Positions 45,006 through 57,207 of a stretch of DNA of 64,000 nucleotides are shown one piece after another. Below the pieces are notes generated by a model that had not been told where the DNA came from, searched no databases, and saw nothing but the letters and a program-made list of their open reading frames with translations. The position numbers and the translations under genes were made by a program. Origin of the DNA: Isoetes taiwanensis (lineage: Eukaryota > Streptophyta > Lycopodiopsida > Isoetales > Isoetaceae). Location: positions 6,545,727 through 6,609,726 of the forward strand of contig JAJEKV010000006.1 in the NCBI GenBank assembly GCA_021234155.1, written 5' to 3'. Each line of letters begins with the position of its first letter. The stretch's first letter is position 1.

Positions 45006-48000
45006 CTAACCATTCATAGCACGACATTTTTCTTTCCATTCTGAAATTGCAGATCGGAGGGCATGATTTGGAAGTAATTCTTTATGCTTCAAAATCAAGT
45101 TTGTCATTGGCGATGTAGTGTTGTCTTCCAGCCATATTTTTATTGCCTCGTATTGATATGTATGGCCGTCTTCAGCTATAACTGGGTTTGACATGATTTC
45201 CTGCAAGTATAGGACGCATTCTTAGTAAGCCTAGCCAGCATGAACGCAAACTAGTTAAATCTGTGGTGATCTCAGATGGCAAAACAGTAGTAGATCCACA
45301 TTGTTATCACATTGCTATTATTTGAGGAAAATCATAAAGCAGCTGCATTAATGGATCAGAATTCAAAAGAAGGAAAAAGGGGGTTAAGCAAGTCTCTGGT
45401 TCCGACTGATTCTATCTCCATACCTTCACTCCTACTTCCATGCATCAACCAGGTAGGTAACACTCGAATGCACTGCAGTTAAAGAGGATTCAAATGTCTA
45501 TGTAGTGCAACAATGGACAATTAGGGAGAAGTGAACCGAGTCTTTGTGAGCACAATCCTAGTGTTATTTAACAATATGACACAGAACTCAACCTCCAGCT
45601 ACTTAAGAGACTCGTCAGTATTGACCCTAGTGCTATTAATTTGGCTTCTGGAAATCACACCATATTTTTTTGGTAGAATCCATTAGCTAGCACATTGCAG
45701 TCCTAACTACCTGGTCTTTTAAAGTGCATCCTAAGCTATGCTATTGTCAGGCCATGAACTCATACAATTTGTTGCTCTATATAAATGGCTTGGGTGTAGT
45801 CTTGGGACTCACGTTGGAATTTCCAAAACGTTATTAGATTGTTTATATGGGAGGATTGGTCGATTAGAAAGATGAAAGTTGCTTCTGAAGTGTTAAGGAA
45901 TTACCTGCATTATTGGACATATGAATTGTGGTGGGCATACTGGCTCCATCGGATTAGATTCCTGGTGTCTGATTCTGTAGCCATCAAGATAGTTGACTGT
46001 AAATTTCTCAATCTTTTCAAGAACATTGAGAATGTAAGGCTCTAAAGCTGGTCGATCTTTGCTCGAGATTTCAGCACACATCAAACCGAGGCGGGCTAGC
46101 TCGATGCTTTCAGAGTGGGGCCATTCTCCAGCTGTAGGATCTATAACCTTTGCCAAATTTCCAGCATTGAGTGCATCTTTCACCTTCTTGTAAAGACCAA
46201 TAGCTTCATTCCCTGTCAAAAGTTGGAGTAATAAGATCCCAAATGCAAAGACATCCGATTTTGGAGTAAAGATGCCTGTGTGAATATATTCAGGGTCCAT
46301 ATAAGGAATTGTATCACCAATTGACATAGGCACTCCCTTTGGAGTGCCAAAGCCACCAAGTTTGCTGACATAGTCCTTATCTAGAAAAATGTGAGCTGGT
46401 TTTACGGCTTGATGAACTATCGGGTCAGGCTTCCTGCTGTGAAGAAAATGTAATACAGTAGCAATCTCAGACGCGATGCGGAATCGTGTATACCATGGAA
46501 GAGGTGACGTTCCACATTGCAAGAATAAGTGATCCTGAAGTGTCCCGTTTGGCATGTACTCATAAACCATTGATTGATTTTCGGGACAGCACCCAAGCCA
46601 CAGAAGCACATTTGGATGGTGAAGTAAGCTAAGGACTTCAACCTGGAGTTTGTTTTCAATTCAGAACCCACTTTCTTATGTAATTTATCCTTATGGAAAT
46701 TTTGTGGGTCCAAGTAGTAGCTTACCTCATTATGGAATTTCTGGAATCCCGCTTTACTTTTCTCTTTTAGTACTTTTACAGCTACTTTCATATAGTGTAA
46801 CCTTCCCTTATATACCATGTTATACTTCCCTTCCGCTATAACAGCATCCGTTGAAAAGTTATTTGTCAAACGCTTTATTTGCTTCAAAGTAAATTTAATG
46901 CAGTGACGGCAAGATAGATCTAAATCTTTTCTCGCCATTACATTCATCGCTCTTTGCCTCATGTCGTGTAATTCTCTTCTTGCCAATAATTTGACCTCTT
47001 TTCTGTCCATGGCCTCCTCTACAGCTTTTCTCCTAGCATTTACAAGTGCAGAAAGTAGGCCGTGTTGCATAGAAAATGTTGGACTTGCAAAAGGAGCATG
47101 AGCTGCATTTCCCGCTTCTAATACAAGTTGAGGCGACGACTCTTCTGCCTGCAAAAGGTGCATTTTGGAATCAATAATAATGGTACTAAAAGACTCAAAT
47201 GGAGAATGCCTTCCCACCTGCAAACCATCCTGCTCTAACGGTAAACTTCTGAATTCACTGTATGGGCTTGGCTGCTTGCAATCATCGCGATTTGTTAGGC
47301 GCAAGATTTTTTGCAATAAGAGCTTATATTGGTGTGTTACATTGTAAAACTTGCACTCACCTGTCCAGGATTAGATTCTTTCATCTCAAATAAGCTGGTA
47401 TTGGCATCACTTTGTATGCTTTGGGAATCCCCATCGAACATATCACATGCTTTGAAAAATGTGGACGAATACTCATGTGGGGTTATCTTTGTGCTGTCTT
47501 TCAAAGTTTCAGCCTCAACTGTATAAACAGCAAGATTCCAACGTCAGCTATGAATATTTTGCAGCATCATAGACATTAGAAGTAATAGTTTATGTCCCCA
47601 TTCATTAAACTTGTGAAGATATCAAAATTTGCATAGACAATAAGTTAGAACTCCTCTTTTGCCTGGCGCTAGTCTCGCCAACAGAGTGGTTATTTGAAGC
47701 ATACGAAACTAATGATAAGACTACAAAAGTATTATGAGAATTTCATCTTACCATTGCTGGATGTGTTAGTTATTTCCAAGATTTTATTTACATAAGGAAG
47801 TGGGATCCTGTTGGAGACGTCCTTTGTACGAACAACTTTGGAATGCTTTGATATGATGGTCACAGCGCAGTACTCTGGAGCACCTTGTAAGACAAGGTCA
47901 GCAGTTGATCCCTTCAGCCTTCTGCAAGCAATTAAGTGTGTATATAGATACTATTTACTTAAACCAGTATCTAAGAAAGCAATTTTGCTTAGCTCAGCAT

Positions 48001-49051
48001 ATTGCTTTTGAGCTATTTAGTTTATGTGAGGATGCTTAACTGTGTAGTGGAACAATGGCACAAAATGTAATCTATCAGCAGTGGCTATAGATAAATACAA
48101 ATATGCTACTTTTTATATTTTGTCCAGGAGAACCTTCTGTCATTTACACTAATCAAAAGGGAGAAAGTTTTGGAGTTAAAATCGCTTGACTTACCCAAAA
48201 AATGCTTTTGTAGATTCCCCAAGTACAATCTTTGTGATCTTATTATTGATAATTTGCTGAATCAATATTTCATGTATGGGCTCATTGCTATCAATCAGCA
48301 GGAAATCTGCTTGCACCTAAACTCATATACCAATATTAACTCAAATATATTAACTCTATTTGAACAGTGAGGTAAGCAATGGAACCTTGTATTGGTCGCA
48401 TGCTCGCTGCAGGTAATAATGGAACTCTTTGGTTTGTTTCTCAATTTCCATCATGTACTTGGCTACCATGTCCTTGTTCGCTTGGGAAATAGATAAATAA
48501 TTTCCCACTGAAAAATAAAGAACCACCACTAGTTGGACTCTATAATCTTAAGTACAAAATCCAGAAAAGGGACATGGCTTATAGACATAGAATTTACTTG
48601 GAGTAGGAATTGCTTTTGGCTTTGGTCGGACGAAGATCAGCATGATTGTCTCTCCAGAAGAAGCCTGTTTTGTTAGAGCCCATTTGAAGGCATTTATGGA
48701 AGCTTTACCTGTGCCGACTCCAACAGCCAATTTTCTTGGCCATTGTTCTTGGTTCTCAGGTACCCAATTTTCCATAGACATATGTTCAATTGGCTGTTTG
48801 ATGACATCCTTTTCATCAAATAGCCGTTGATCCCGTTCAGCTGGAGATCCATGGCTGATACTTTGTGAGAAATTTGCAACTTCTTGGAGATCATTTGAAG
48901 AACCAGCTTTAGTTCTAGCTTGCAACCAATGTACCTGTTCTTGTGGATCCGAAGCATTTAAATTCACAGAACCTTCATCTGCAGCTTCATGACTACGTTT
49001 CCATCTTCTTTTCCTTTGTGGGGATGTCCCTGTCATGAATCCTCCCCACAT
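45006..49051 (-). CDS. U-box protein with USP-like and degenerate kinase domains
   Basis: Eight exons join in one frame (834 residues as modelled): 49051-48598, 48507-48386, 48316-48195, 47921-47752, 47518-47361, about 47271-46726, 46642-45905 and 45200-45006. Order: USP-like domain (KLAVGVGTGKASINAFKWAL to KGSTADLVLQGAP, about residues 105-275), a linker, a charged coiled-coil (ARRKAVEEAMDRKEVKLLAR), a kinase fold (about 475-745) and a U-box (FICPIMQEIMSNPVIAEDG, about 760-830). U-box proteins of this class are E3 ubiquitin ligases. The kinase keeps the AVKVLK lysine and DPEY, but the glycine loop is AEGKYNM, HRD is HQA and DFG is GFG, so it should not phosphorylate. The start follows an AG (TTTGCAG) and an upstream exon may exist. 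47217-47150 could be a 69-bp intron or coding. Confidence 0.85.
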
Positions 49052-49118
49052 TTTCTGCAAATTTTTTGCGTTTAAGTAAACGAATGACTAATCAAAGCTG
49101 TGCATATTTGACACTGAA

Positions 49119-49397
49119 GTTCTGCTGTTTTCAGGTTGAACTGCAGTTCTGCTGTTTTCAGGTTGAACTCCTCGGTCAGAGTTTATACGAAGCAAGCCAA
49201 TATTAAATCTTAGGGGCACTCGATCATGGTCTACAAATGCCCACAAATCAAGTGCTCATATTTATCGTGGTACAGGGAAGAAGCGGCCTAAAACGTGCCA
49301 TTTGCGCAGGGTCATCGGCGCATGGAAAGGAAGTCCTATGGATATTCAAGTGAATAATCCTGGATGACGGATATTCAAGTGAATAATCCTGGATGTC
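49119..49397. repeat. two exact short tandem duplications (27 and 29 bp)
   Basis: GTTCTGCTGTTTTCAGGTTG starts at 49119 and again at 49146 (27-bp unit). GATATTCAAGTGAATAATCC starts at 49341 and again at 49370 (29-bp unit). Confidence 0.9.
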
Positions 49398-49464
49398 GTG
49401 CATGCAACAATTATGTGATGATTCCTCACGCGAACTGGGATGGAATGTACATATTTATTTTATC

Positions 49465-49795
49465 GCCCACCTGCCATGATCTATACTGTTACGTTATTTT
49501 ATTACTTTGATCGTATTTGCTTGTCCCTTTATGTGAGATTTTGTTGATAGGGTTTTGTTGACTGATGAACCATAAATTTTGTTTGCTATTTAAACGATAT
49601 ATATTCCCTCCAAGAAAAATAAAAAGGGTGTCCGGCCGCCCACCTGCCATGATCTATACTAAGATTACGTTATTTTATTACTTAGATCCGTATTGCTTGT
49701 TACTTTATGTGAGATTTTGTGATAGGATTTGTTGACTGATGAACCATAAGTTTTGTTTGCTATCTAAACTATATATATTCCTTCCAAGAAGTATG
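49465..49795. repeat. tandem duplication, 173-bp unit
   Basis: GCCCACCTGCCATGATCTAT starts at 49465 and at 49638. Both copies continue through TTATTTTATTACTT, ATGTGAGATTTTGT and GACTGATGAACCATAA to TATATATTCC.TCCAAGAA, with about 10% differences. Confidence 0.9.
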
Positions 49796-49799
49796 TCCC

Positions 49800-50919
49800 A
49801 CATTATGGGAACACATATTTGTATTTACTTGAAAGTCGCTGCCTATAAAATTTAGCATGTGATGAACTAGCATAGGTCGTCGCAAGAGAACATGAAAATA
49901 TTGTATTCGTGAAGAGTGCAAAGAACAAGTCAAGCCTATTGTAAGATTAGTGCCTTTACTAATGATATATATGATGCACTCTCAAGTCTTGTTAACTCCC
50001 AAGTGGAATTCCATTTTACATTCTTCATGCTATTTATGATGATGTCAGATACTAATACTTGAGGCAGTAAGTTTTTGCAGAGAGGAGGTGATATTCTATC
50101 ACAATGTTGTAGCAATTGCTATTTCATCAAGACTTGAAGTTAGAAATTAATGTTCACGGAAGAAATATATCTTCTGCAATTTATGGCTAAGAATCTTGAT
50201 CTAATAGATTTGCACAACTTAAAGATGCAACACATTATTTCCACAACGGTCAAGAACTAACATCTCCATTTGAATATACTGGGGCATGTGCCTACATGGA
50301 CGAAAAATCTTAGATTCAATGTTCAACAATGGCAAAGCTAACAAAGAGCATGCGTCCACCCACCATAGAGTAGTATCCCCATCAATCTATATTGTATTGT
50401 ATGCACCCATGATAACTGAGCACTCAAAATCACATCGGTATTCTCCTTTGCTACCATAATTAGAGAGGATGATAACAAAATATACACAACTTCTTATTTG
50501 ACTTCTTACTTTCTCTTATTCTAAGACCACCTACATTATATATTTGCATAAGTACCTATGGATAAAATTACCTGCTCCAGTTGACACTAACCAACCTAGC
50601 CAATCTGCACATGCTCTCCTTCTTTTTTCCTCCTCGGTTTTGAGTCGTCCGTTCTAGTGCTTTCTTCTTGTGACGAAATGCTAGATTCAAGTTCTCTAAT
50701 TGGTGATGGATTCTCCAAGTTCATTCCTATGTATTATATGAATAGACTTGTACATGTAGGATACTATCTGGTTAGAAAGTTGTTGCCTTGGGTCAAAGTT
50801 TTATATAGCAATAGAAGAATATAAATCCTAGTAATGACTCACATGTTAGAGCTTGCTTTCATTTATCAGCAATTGTTGATGCATTCACGATGGTTGGTAG
50901 GCCAAGAGTTGTATGAAGT
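49800..50919. other. intergenic, no supported feature
   Basis: AT-rich; nothing recognised. Confidence 0.4.
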
Positions 50920-51452
50920 TGTTAGAGATTGTTAGTCCGGTGCAGCCAGGCACTGGACTATTCCTGAATACCACGCAGGTCAAAGGCAAGGGACTAGGTC
51001 AAGCATCAGGAAGCAAACCCACGCCCCCGTCGAACCACGTAGAAGTCCACGCCCCAGTCAAAGAAGAGAGCCAGACAAGACAAATGACGACCTCCAAAGG
51101 GAGTTCGGCCTTAACTTAGCGAGATTCCAGGCACTAATGACGGCACCTCAAGATTGCATATGATCCAGGAGTTGGTGACCGATATCTGCCATCTATCTTT
51201 TCTGGACCGAAGGCCATTGTACTATAGTAGAGATAGATCTCAAGTTTTTAGACGAGATTTAGTATTGTCTTGTTTCATTCTTCTCGCTTGACGAGAGTTC
51301 ATCTACTCTTATTGATATTCAAGGAGTCTTATCTTGGCATATAGTCTCTTTGTTTTTTCTGTTTTTTTTTCCTTCTTTCCGTTCTAATCTCTTTGCAAAA
51401 TCCTGTGTGACACTCTGCTAGGATTTGTCTGCTTGATCCAAGGGTCCTCACA
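50920..51452 (+). mobile_element. probable 5' LTR and leader of a Ty3/gypsy element
   Basis: A TGTTAGAGATTGTTAGTCC start at 50920 and a TCCTCACA end at about 51452 bracket sequence with CTTGTTTCATTCTTCTCGC and a T-rich stretch. The gypsy gag ATG follows 86 bases later. No matching 3' LTR is found near 55.6 kb, so the borders are guesses. Confidence 0.35.
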
Positions 51453-51537
51453 GAGGGCTGTCTTGCAGGCTATCCCGAACCCAGGCCCTAAACACTGTCG
51501 ACGCTACCGGGTCTTAGTTCTTTTTTCCAACTCGAAG

Positions 51538-52198
51538 ATGTTTGTTCGTGCTTTCACTCAGGATGAGCTCCTCAGCCAAACTGCGGCTCGATTGGATTGC
51601 CATCAACGCAGGGAAGCTGCTCGCGACATGTATGATGCTGATTATGACATTGAAGGTGGATGTGTTCGCTCGGGTGCTCATTCTGCATCGCCTACCTCTC
51701 GTGTTTGCTCCCAGCCAGGTTCAACCCCTGGTTGCAAACATTGTTCTCAACCACAGTCACCACATCACACTCCTGTGCATCAAACTCCTCATTACTTTCA
51801 GACGCCGGAAAGCACTTACATCCATATTCCTTCTGGACCAACATCGTTGCCTTCCCAACCATCTTCTCCACAGCATGGTATGGGCTACCCTCAAGTTTCT
51901 TTTGGTCCCACTTATGTTCAAGAATTCCAGTCTTCTCCATCTTTTCAACCTCCTGTTCCAGTTTACAATATTGATGATCTCAAACTGAATGAGGATGACA
52001 CCCACGGCATATTGCCCACTGATGCCCCTCTCTCAGGATCTCCTGGTTTCATGGCCCCCATGCAAATATCTTGCTCACAATCTCAAGCTTACCTATCTGA
52101 TTTTTGGGAATGCAAAGGGGAAGCCCATTCTTGATCAAAGTGCTCAGGCACATATGGAAGAATTTGAAGCTCTGGCTATCTTGAAGGGCCACTCTCAT
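51538..52198 (+). pseudogene. Ty3/gypsy gag, N-terminal part
   Basis: The ORF begins MFVRAFTQDELLSQTAARLD at 51538 and is rich in Q, S, P and H through the middle (HTPVHQTPHYFQTPES). It shifts frame near 52110, continuing in the frame that ends at 52201 (AQAHMEEFEALAILKGHSH). There it is interrupted by a 545-bp TIR element. The gag role is inferred from position before the zinc knuckles and RT. Confidence 0.6.
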
Positions 52199-52200
52199 TA

Positions 52201-52745
52201 GAGGTAATTTGAGATCTCCTTTTGTCCCCATAAGAATCCTCCAATAGAATGAGTACTCTACATCAAACTGCAATTAATGCAGCATTAACAACTTCATTGC
52301 TGTCATTTTTTCCCTATAACTTTTGATCTACTCATGAAAATGCTGCGGCGTTTGTTGCATTAGATGCAGAATGAAAAGATCCTTCAAGTGATATATGGTT
52401 ATGATGTGTTTCAATACAAGCCATATGTGTTAACCTTAAAAAATATGGTTTTTTGCTCTTTTCTTATATATTTACATCCCAAAAGATATAACAATGGATT
52501 GTCATTAGAAAGATCTTGAGGAGACGAATCCATTGCCACAAATAGTGTTCGAATCGGAGTTTTTGATCAAAAGTTATAGTAGAAAAATGACACTGCAAAA
52601 GTTAGTTAGAACTGCATTAATTACTGCTGCCACATAATACTGGAATAAAATACACTGGAGCTCTTCTCTTATTGGACAGTTTAAAAAGCTGATGTGGCTT
52701 TTTAAGCATCCCTTAATGGGACAAAATGAGATCTCAAATTACCTC
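52201..52745. mobile_element. TIR element (MITE-like) inserted in gypsy gag
   Basis: Terminal inverted repeats of 28 bases match at 27 positions: GAGGTAATTTGAGATCTC plus CTTTTGTCCC at the left, and its reverse complement at 52718-52745. TA flanks both ends (52199-52200 and 52746-52747), fitting a TA target duplication as in Tc1/mariner-type elements. The 545 bases have no ORF. The gag frame can be followed up to the left edge and resumes in broken frames to the right. Confidence 0.85.
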
Positions 52746-52799
52746 TAATGCAGCCACAACTCAAGTTTCATATTTTCTCAACCACGCTGCGTGGCACTC

Positions 52800-53700
52800 C
52801 TCATCAATGGCTTATGGTCAATAAAAGTCATTAGAAATAGAACTGGCAAGAAATGAAGATTGCCTTCCTATCACATTATGGTACCACTGATGATGATCAG
52901 CAACTTCTCAAGCAACTCAATGACCTTCAACAACAACCCACGGAGTCTGCCCGTGATTTTGCGGATCGTCTCCATATCTTGGTTAGCAAGCTTAAAGAAT
53001 ACCCCACGCAGAGTCAGATCTCGGTTTGGTTTCTGCAGGGCCTTCCTCCAGCTATTCGTCTTATGACTGAATACTTGCGCCCCAAGACATTGGACCAGGC
53101 TATTGAGTTGATCAATCATTCTGTCAATGTATCTTCCCGTGGCGTTCCTCTCACCGATCTTCCTTTCATTCCTCATGTTATGGTTCCCCATGCCACAGTT
53201 CAATCTCATCAGTCTGCTCCATCACAACGCAGTCAAATTTGGTGTCATATTTGTAAGTATGAAGGCCATCTGGCCAATGAATGCAATTCCACTAATGGTC
53301 CTCCTCATTGCAAACGTTGCAACATGTGCAATCATGCTACTGAAGAATGCAATCTGCTACGTTTCGACAAAAGATGGTCTTTCAAGTTCAGACGACGCCT
53401 CAGTAATATCCATAGTAACAACCATATCCATCATCGCAGCAAACTCAAAACTACGAGGTCAAAGCTCACACACTCCATTTGATCCATCAAAAGCTCAATG
53501 TTATCATTGTCAAGAATGGGATCACACCACCACGGCGTGCCCACAACCTCAAGTCCAAGTACAACTTCCAGGTACGAACCAAACTGCCTCAGTCCGCCTC
53601 ATTGCTTATCAACTTTGGGTTGCCAACGGCAAACAAGGCCCTCGCCCCACGCTGAAGAAACCACCTCGCACGCCTCAACAACAATGCCCCTAACAAGCTT
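52800..53700 (+). pseudogene. Ty3/gypsy gag C-terminal part with three zinc knuckles
   Basis: The frame from about 52853 reads QQPTESARDFADRLHILVSK, VWFLQGLPPAIRLMTEYLRP and two CCHC knuckles, CHICKYEGHLANEC and CKRCNMCNHATEEC. After a frameshift a third follows, CYHCQEWDHTTTAC (about 53491-53532). All three keep CX2CX4HX4C spacing. The region before 52853 is scrambled, so the gag is not translatable as one protein. Confidence 0.85.
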
Positions 53701-53799
53701 CTCTATCCGCAGCCCTTGACCAACAGCTCAAGAAGAAATCTATCAAGCTCTCAACCCTCCAGTTCAACAATCCAACTGGGTAGGTCTGGTCTCACGCCA

Positions 53800-55610
53800 G
53801 CACCTGGGCACACGCCCTTTGACGCTCACGCCTCAGGACACGCGACCTGCTTTTGCTGTCGACACTATCCCTCATGAGGAACAGAAGGCGGTCCATTTTG
53901 ACATAGACCTTGACAAGCTCATGCCGCATGTCATGCCCAAAGTTCGTCAAAGTATTCTCAAGCTTATGCAAGCTGTTGAAAGACGCACACTGACCAACGT
54001 TCACGCCACCACACACGCTCAACAGTGTCAGGATGCGCCTTCTACGTCTAAGACCTCCTCATGCACTCAACCCTATCCCAACATTGCTGCTGAAGTTGAA
54101 CTCCTAAAGGAAGTTTCTACGTCGATGCCTCAGGCACCCGCACCATTCCTACCAAACCAGATGCATGCCCCATCTAGTAACAACAGTACAGGCTCAACCC
54201 CAATTATCGTGACCGTGTCAAAGCCGAAATCGATAAACTTCTGGCTGCTGGCCTTATTTACGAGGTCAAATATTCTGAGTGGGTCAGCCCAATTGTTATT
54301 GCCCTCAAGAATAATGGAAAAATACGCGTTTGCTTGGATTACAGAAAGCTCAATATGGTCACGGAACGAGATCATTTTTTGCTACCCTTTACAGATCAAG
54401 TTCTTGAAGAAGTAATCGGCCACGAGATCTATTCCTTCATGGATGGTTTCTCTGGCTACAATTAAATTTCCATTAAAGCTGAAGATCAGTTGAAAACAAC
54501 ATTCACCACGCCCTGAGGTACTTTTGCCTACAAAGTGGTGCCTTTTGGATTGTCCAATTCTCCTTCTACTTTTTAACGCCCTGTTTTTCAGGATTACACG
54601 AAAGAAAATGCTTTTCTACAAGTCTTTCAAGACGATTTTATACTTTACAGCTCCATGGAGGATCATCTCACCAAACTGGAGTTGGTTTTTCAAAAATGTG
54701 ATGAATCTGGTATTAGTTTGAATCTGGAGAAGTGCTTTGTCACTTCAGGTGTTCTTCCCAGCGTGTCAGTCAAGACAGCATTACCACGGACCCTGCAAAG
54801 ATCAGTTGTACGCTCAAAGCTCACGCCCCTACCAACATTAAAGAGACACACTCGTTCCTTGGCGAGGTAAATTATTATGCAACCTTCATTCCTGGACTAG
54901 CTGCCATTGCGGATCCCATTCATAAACTCACGGATGATGAATACAATTGGGCTTGGAATCCCCAGGCGGATGCGGCCTCTCAAAAATTGAAGGTCTTACT
55001 TACTCAAGCCCCTGTTCTTGTTCCACCTCAATGGGACAAACCATTTCATGTCCATGTAGATGTCTCAGCTTTTGCGATTGGTGTTGTTCTTTCCCAGGAA
55101 TATGATTCTCATCTTGACAAGCCTATTCGGTATGCAAGCAGGAAACTCAACCCTACTGAGAAAACTTATTCTGCCACAAAATGCGAGGCGCTTGGACTCA
55201 TCTTCTGTGTACAGAGGTTCCATCACTATCTATTGGGTAGCAAAATCAAGCTCTTTGTAGATCAAGCTCTACTATATCTGATCAATAAGACCACATCCAC
55301 GGTGCGCATTGCCCACTGAATGCTGCTCCTCCAAGAATTTGCTCCCTTTGAAATTATACATAAGGCCGGCAAGTCTCATGTGGTGCCTGATTATCTTTCA
55401 CGCTGATGACCTGTCCACAAAAGATTCTGATACTTTTCCAGATGCTCAACTCTTTTTGGTCACGACCACGCCCCACTGGTTTCACGACTATCAACAATAT
55501 CTTCTCTCGAGTGCCTTACCGTCAGAAGACTCCACGCTCTCTCCTGAGAAGCTATGCTCACACCGTCAACCGTTCCTTCGTGAAGTCTGTGGCATGGAAT
55601 AAAATACTAC
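53800..55610 (+). pseudogene. Ty3/gypsy pol: RT and RNase H, truncated before integrase
   Basis: From about 54190: RLNPNYRDRVKAEIDKLLAA, SPIVIALKNNGKIRVCLDYR, FMDGFSGYN (then a stop), TTFTTP (then a stop), GTFAYKVVPFGLSNSPSTF (then a stop) and the catalytic VFQDDFILYSS. RNase H follows at about 54880-55400: KPFHVHVDVSAFAIGVVLSQ, KPIRYASRKLNPTEKTYSA, KCEALGLIFCVQRFHHYL and FEIIHKAGKSHVVPDYLSR. The last recognisable part (WFHDYQQYLLSSALP, to about 55600) is the lead-in to the integrase zinc finger, then homology ends. The three RT stops are where CAA, TGG and CAA are expected, all C-to-T or G-to-A changes. No protease motif was found. Confidence 0.9.
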
Positions 55611-55619
55611 TCCTATATT

Positions 55620-56600
55620 TTTAGTATAGCCAAATAAGTTTAGCTAAACTACCTTCGAATTGGAACTAGAAGTTTCTAACACTTGGCTAAACTAAATGCT
55701 TTTTTTCTGTCATGGTTTCTTGCTTTTGGCTAAAATTTCACAAAATGTAGAGCAAATATTAGCCATCACACTATCCTTATTTTAAAAGATCCAAGTCTTT
55801 GGATAAAGACATTGAACTTATTGACATTACAATGTAATTCAATATAGATCGCATTTAATTAAAGTGGGTCAGATCTCGACGTTTGGGACTCAGACTGAAA
55901 ATGGAACTCATACTAAAGAAAATAAATTCTGAATTGAATGCTTGAATAGAATTACACATCACACACAAAGAACTGAGTAACTTGTTTTCCTCATAAATTT
56001 TACAAACCACGAGTTGAGATAGTTTTCAAGCTTCTCAATATTATCTACCCTCATACAATGCTATAGCATGGAGGTTGCTCATGGCTTTGTCCATCTTCCT
56101 TTTTGGGATCTTGTGTATCTTGTCCTTTGAAATGTGACAAGTTGGATATGACCATACCACACACTCCACCAACTTCCAAATGCAGATTGAAGGTTATTTT
56201 CCAAATGTGGTCACATTAGTCATGATTGTTGGTTCATGTTCTAACATACATCACTACCTAAAGACAAATGGATGCTAGCTATGTTATATGCAACACAATG
56301 GAATCAAGTATTGTGTGACTAAAACTGTAATCATTAGTATGTATAGTAAGTCTAGAAGTTTGGAGGATATGTGGAAGACATTTGAGAAGATAGGTGTGGA
56401 AAACTGAATTCCCGTTTGACTTTGATGATTGGAGCTTTGGCTCATAGTGGTGGAGCAAAGATGCTATACAACTTGCCCAAAATTGCAGTTGGAAGGCTTG
56501 GAGATGGGCATGCTAACAACTACATGACCCATGACTTCATCTTAGATGTCATTGTAGGAAATTCTCTATTGGCTAGGATTTTGAAACATGGAAGTATTTT
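55620..56600. other. intergenic, no supported feature
   Basis: AT-rich, no recognised feature. Confidence 0.4.
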
Positions 56601-56614
56601 TCTCCGCATGCATG

Positions 56615-56870
56615 ATTTTTAATATTATGTCTGAGCAAGATATTATTTTTTGGACCACCATGATACTGGATATATCCAATATGGATATCCTAATAATCTC
56701 GTTGGTCTATTCCAGAAAATGCAGCTAATACATCAACTCCCGGATATTCCGTATGTATCATGCTTGTGGCTGCATGAAATCTGTAGCAGTTGATAAATAC
56801 ATACATTGCAATATATTTGTGGAATTACATGGATGAGGCGTCTAAGGAATTCTGTCATTCATATGTATGC
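56615..56870 (+). pseudogene. pentatricopeptide repeat (PPR) gene fragment
   Basis: The frame reads FNIMSEQDIIFWTTMI, then in the next frame GYIQYGYPNNLVGLFQKMQ. This is the plant PPR pattern (M..rDvvsWTtMI.Gy.q.G....al.lF..M). A further piece in another frame reads ACGCMKSVAVDKYIHCNI, like AC..l.s...GK.iH. Two frameshifts and stops within 250 bases show it is a decayed scrap of an organelle-targeted RNA-binding protein gene. Confidence 0.5.
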
Positions 56871-57207
56871 AGTGTTACATTAAATTAGACATTTTAATTC
56901 CATACATTAGCCATATGAGCTGCATGCTTTTTCTCCAACATCCATCTTTCTAAGAGGAAGCAGGGCCCAACCTTGTGTAGAAATATATTTGTCATCGGAA
57001 AGAAAAATACAAACACTTATTCACAATGCATTCCCACTTCATGCTAGCTTAACAACCCACCACAACATATTAGTGAAGGGCAACCCACAGTGCATCATCA
57101 TCTTATATATATAACAATATTGTAGTAATATACCCATAAGACTACTAGACATGCATACCAACAGTCTTCTTCTTGCTTATCTTTTACAATGGTCAACATG
57201 TTCCGAC

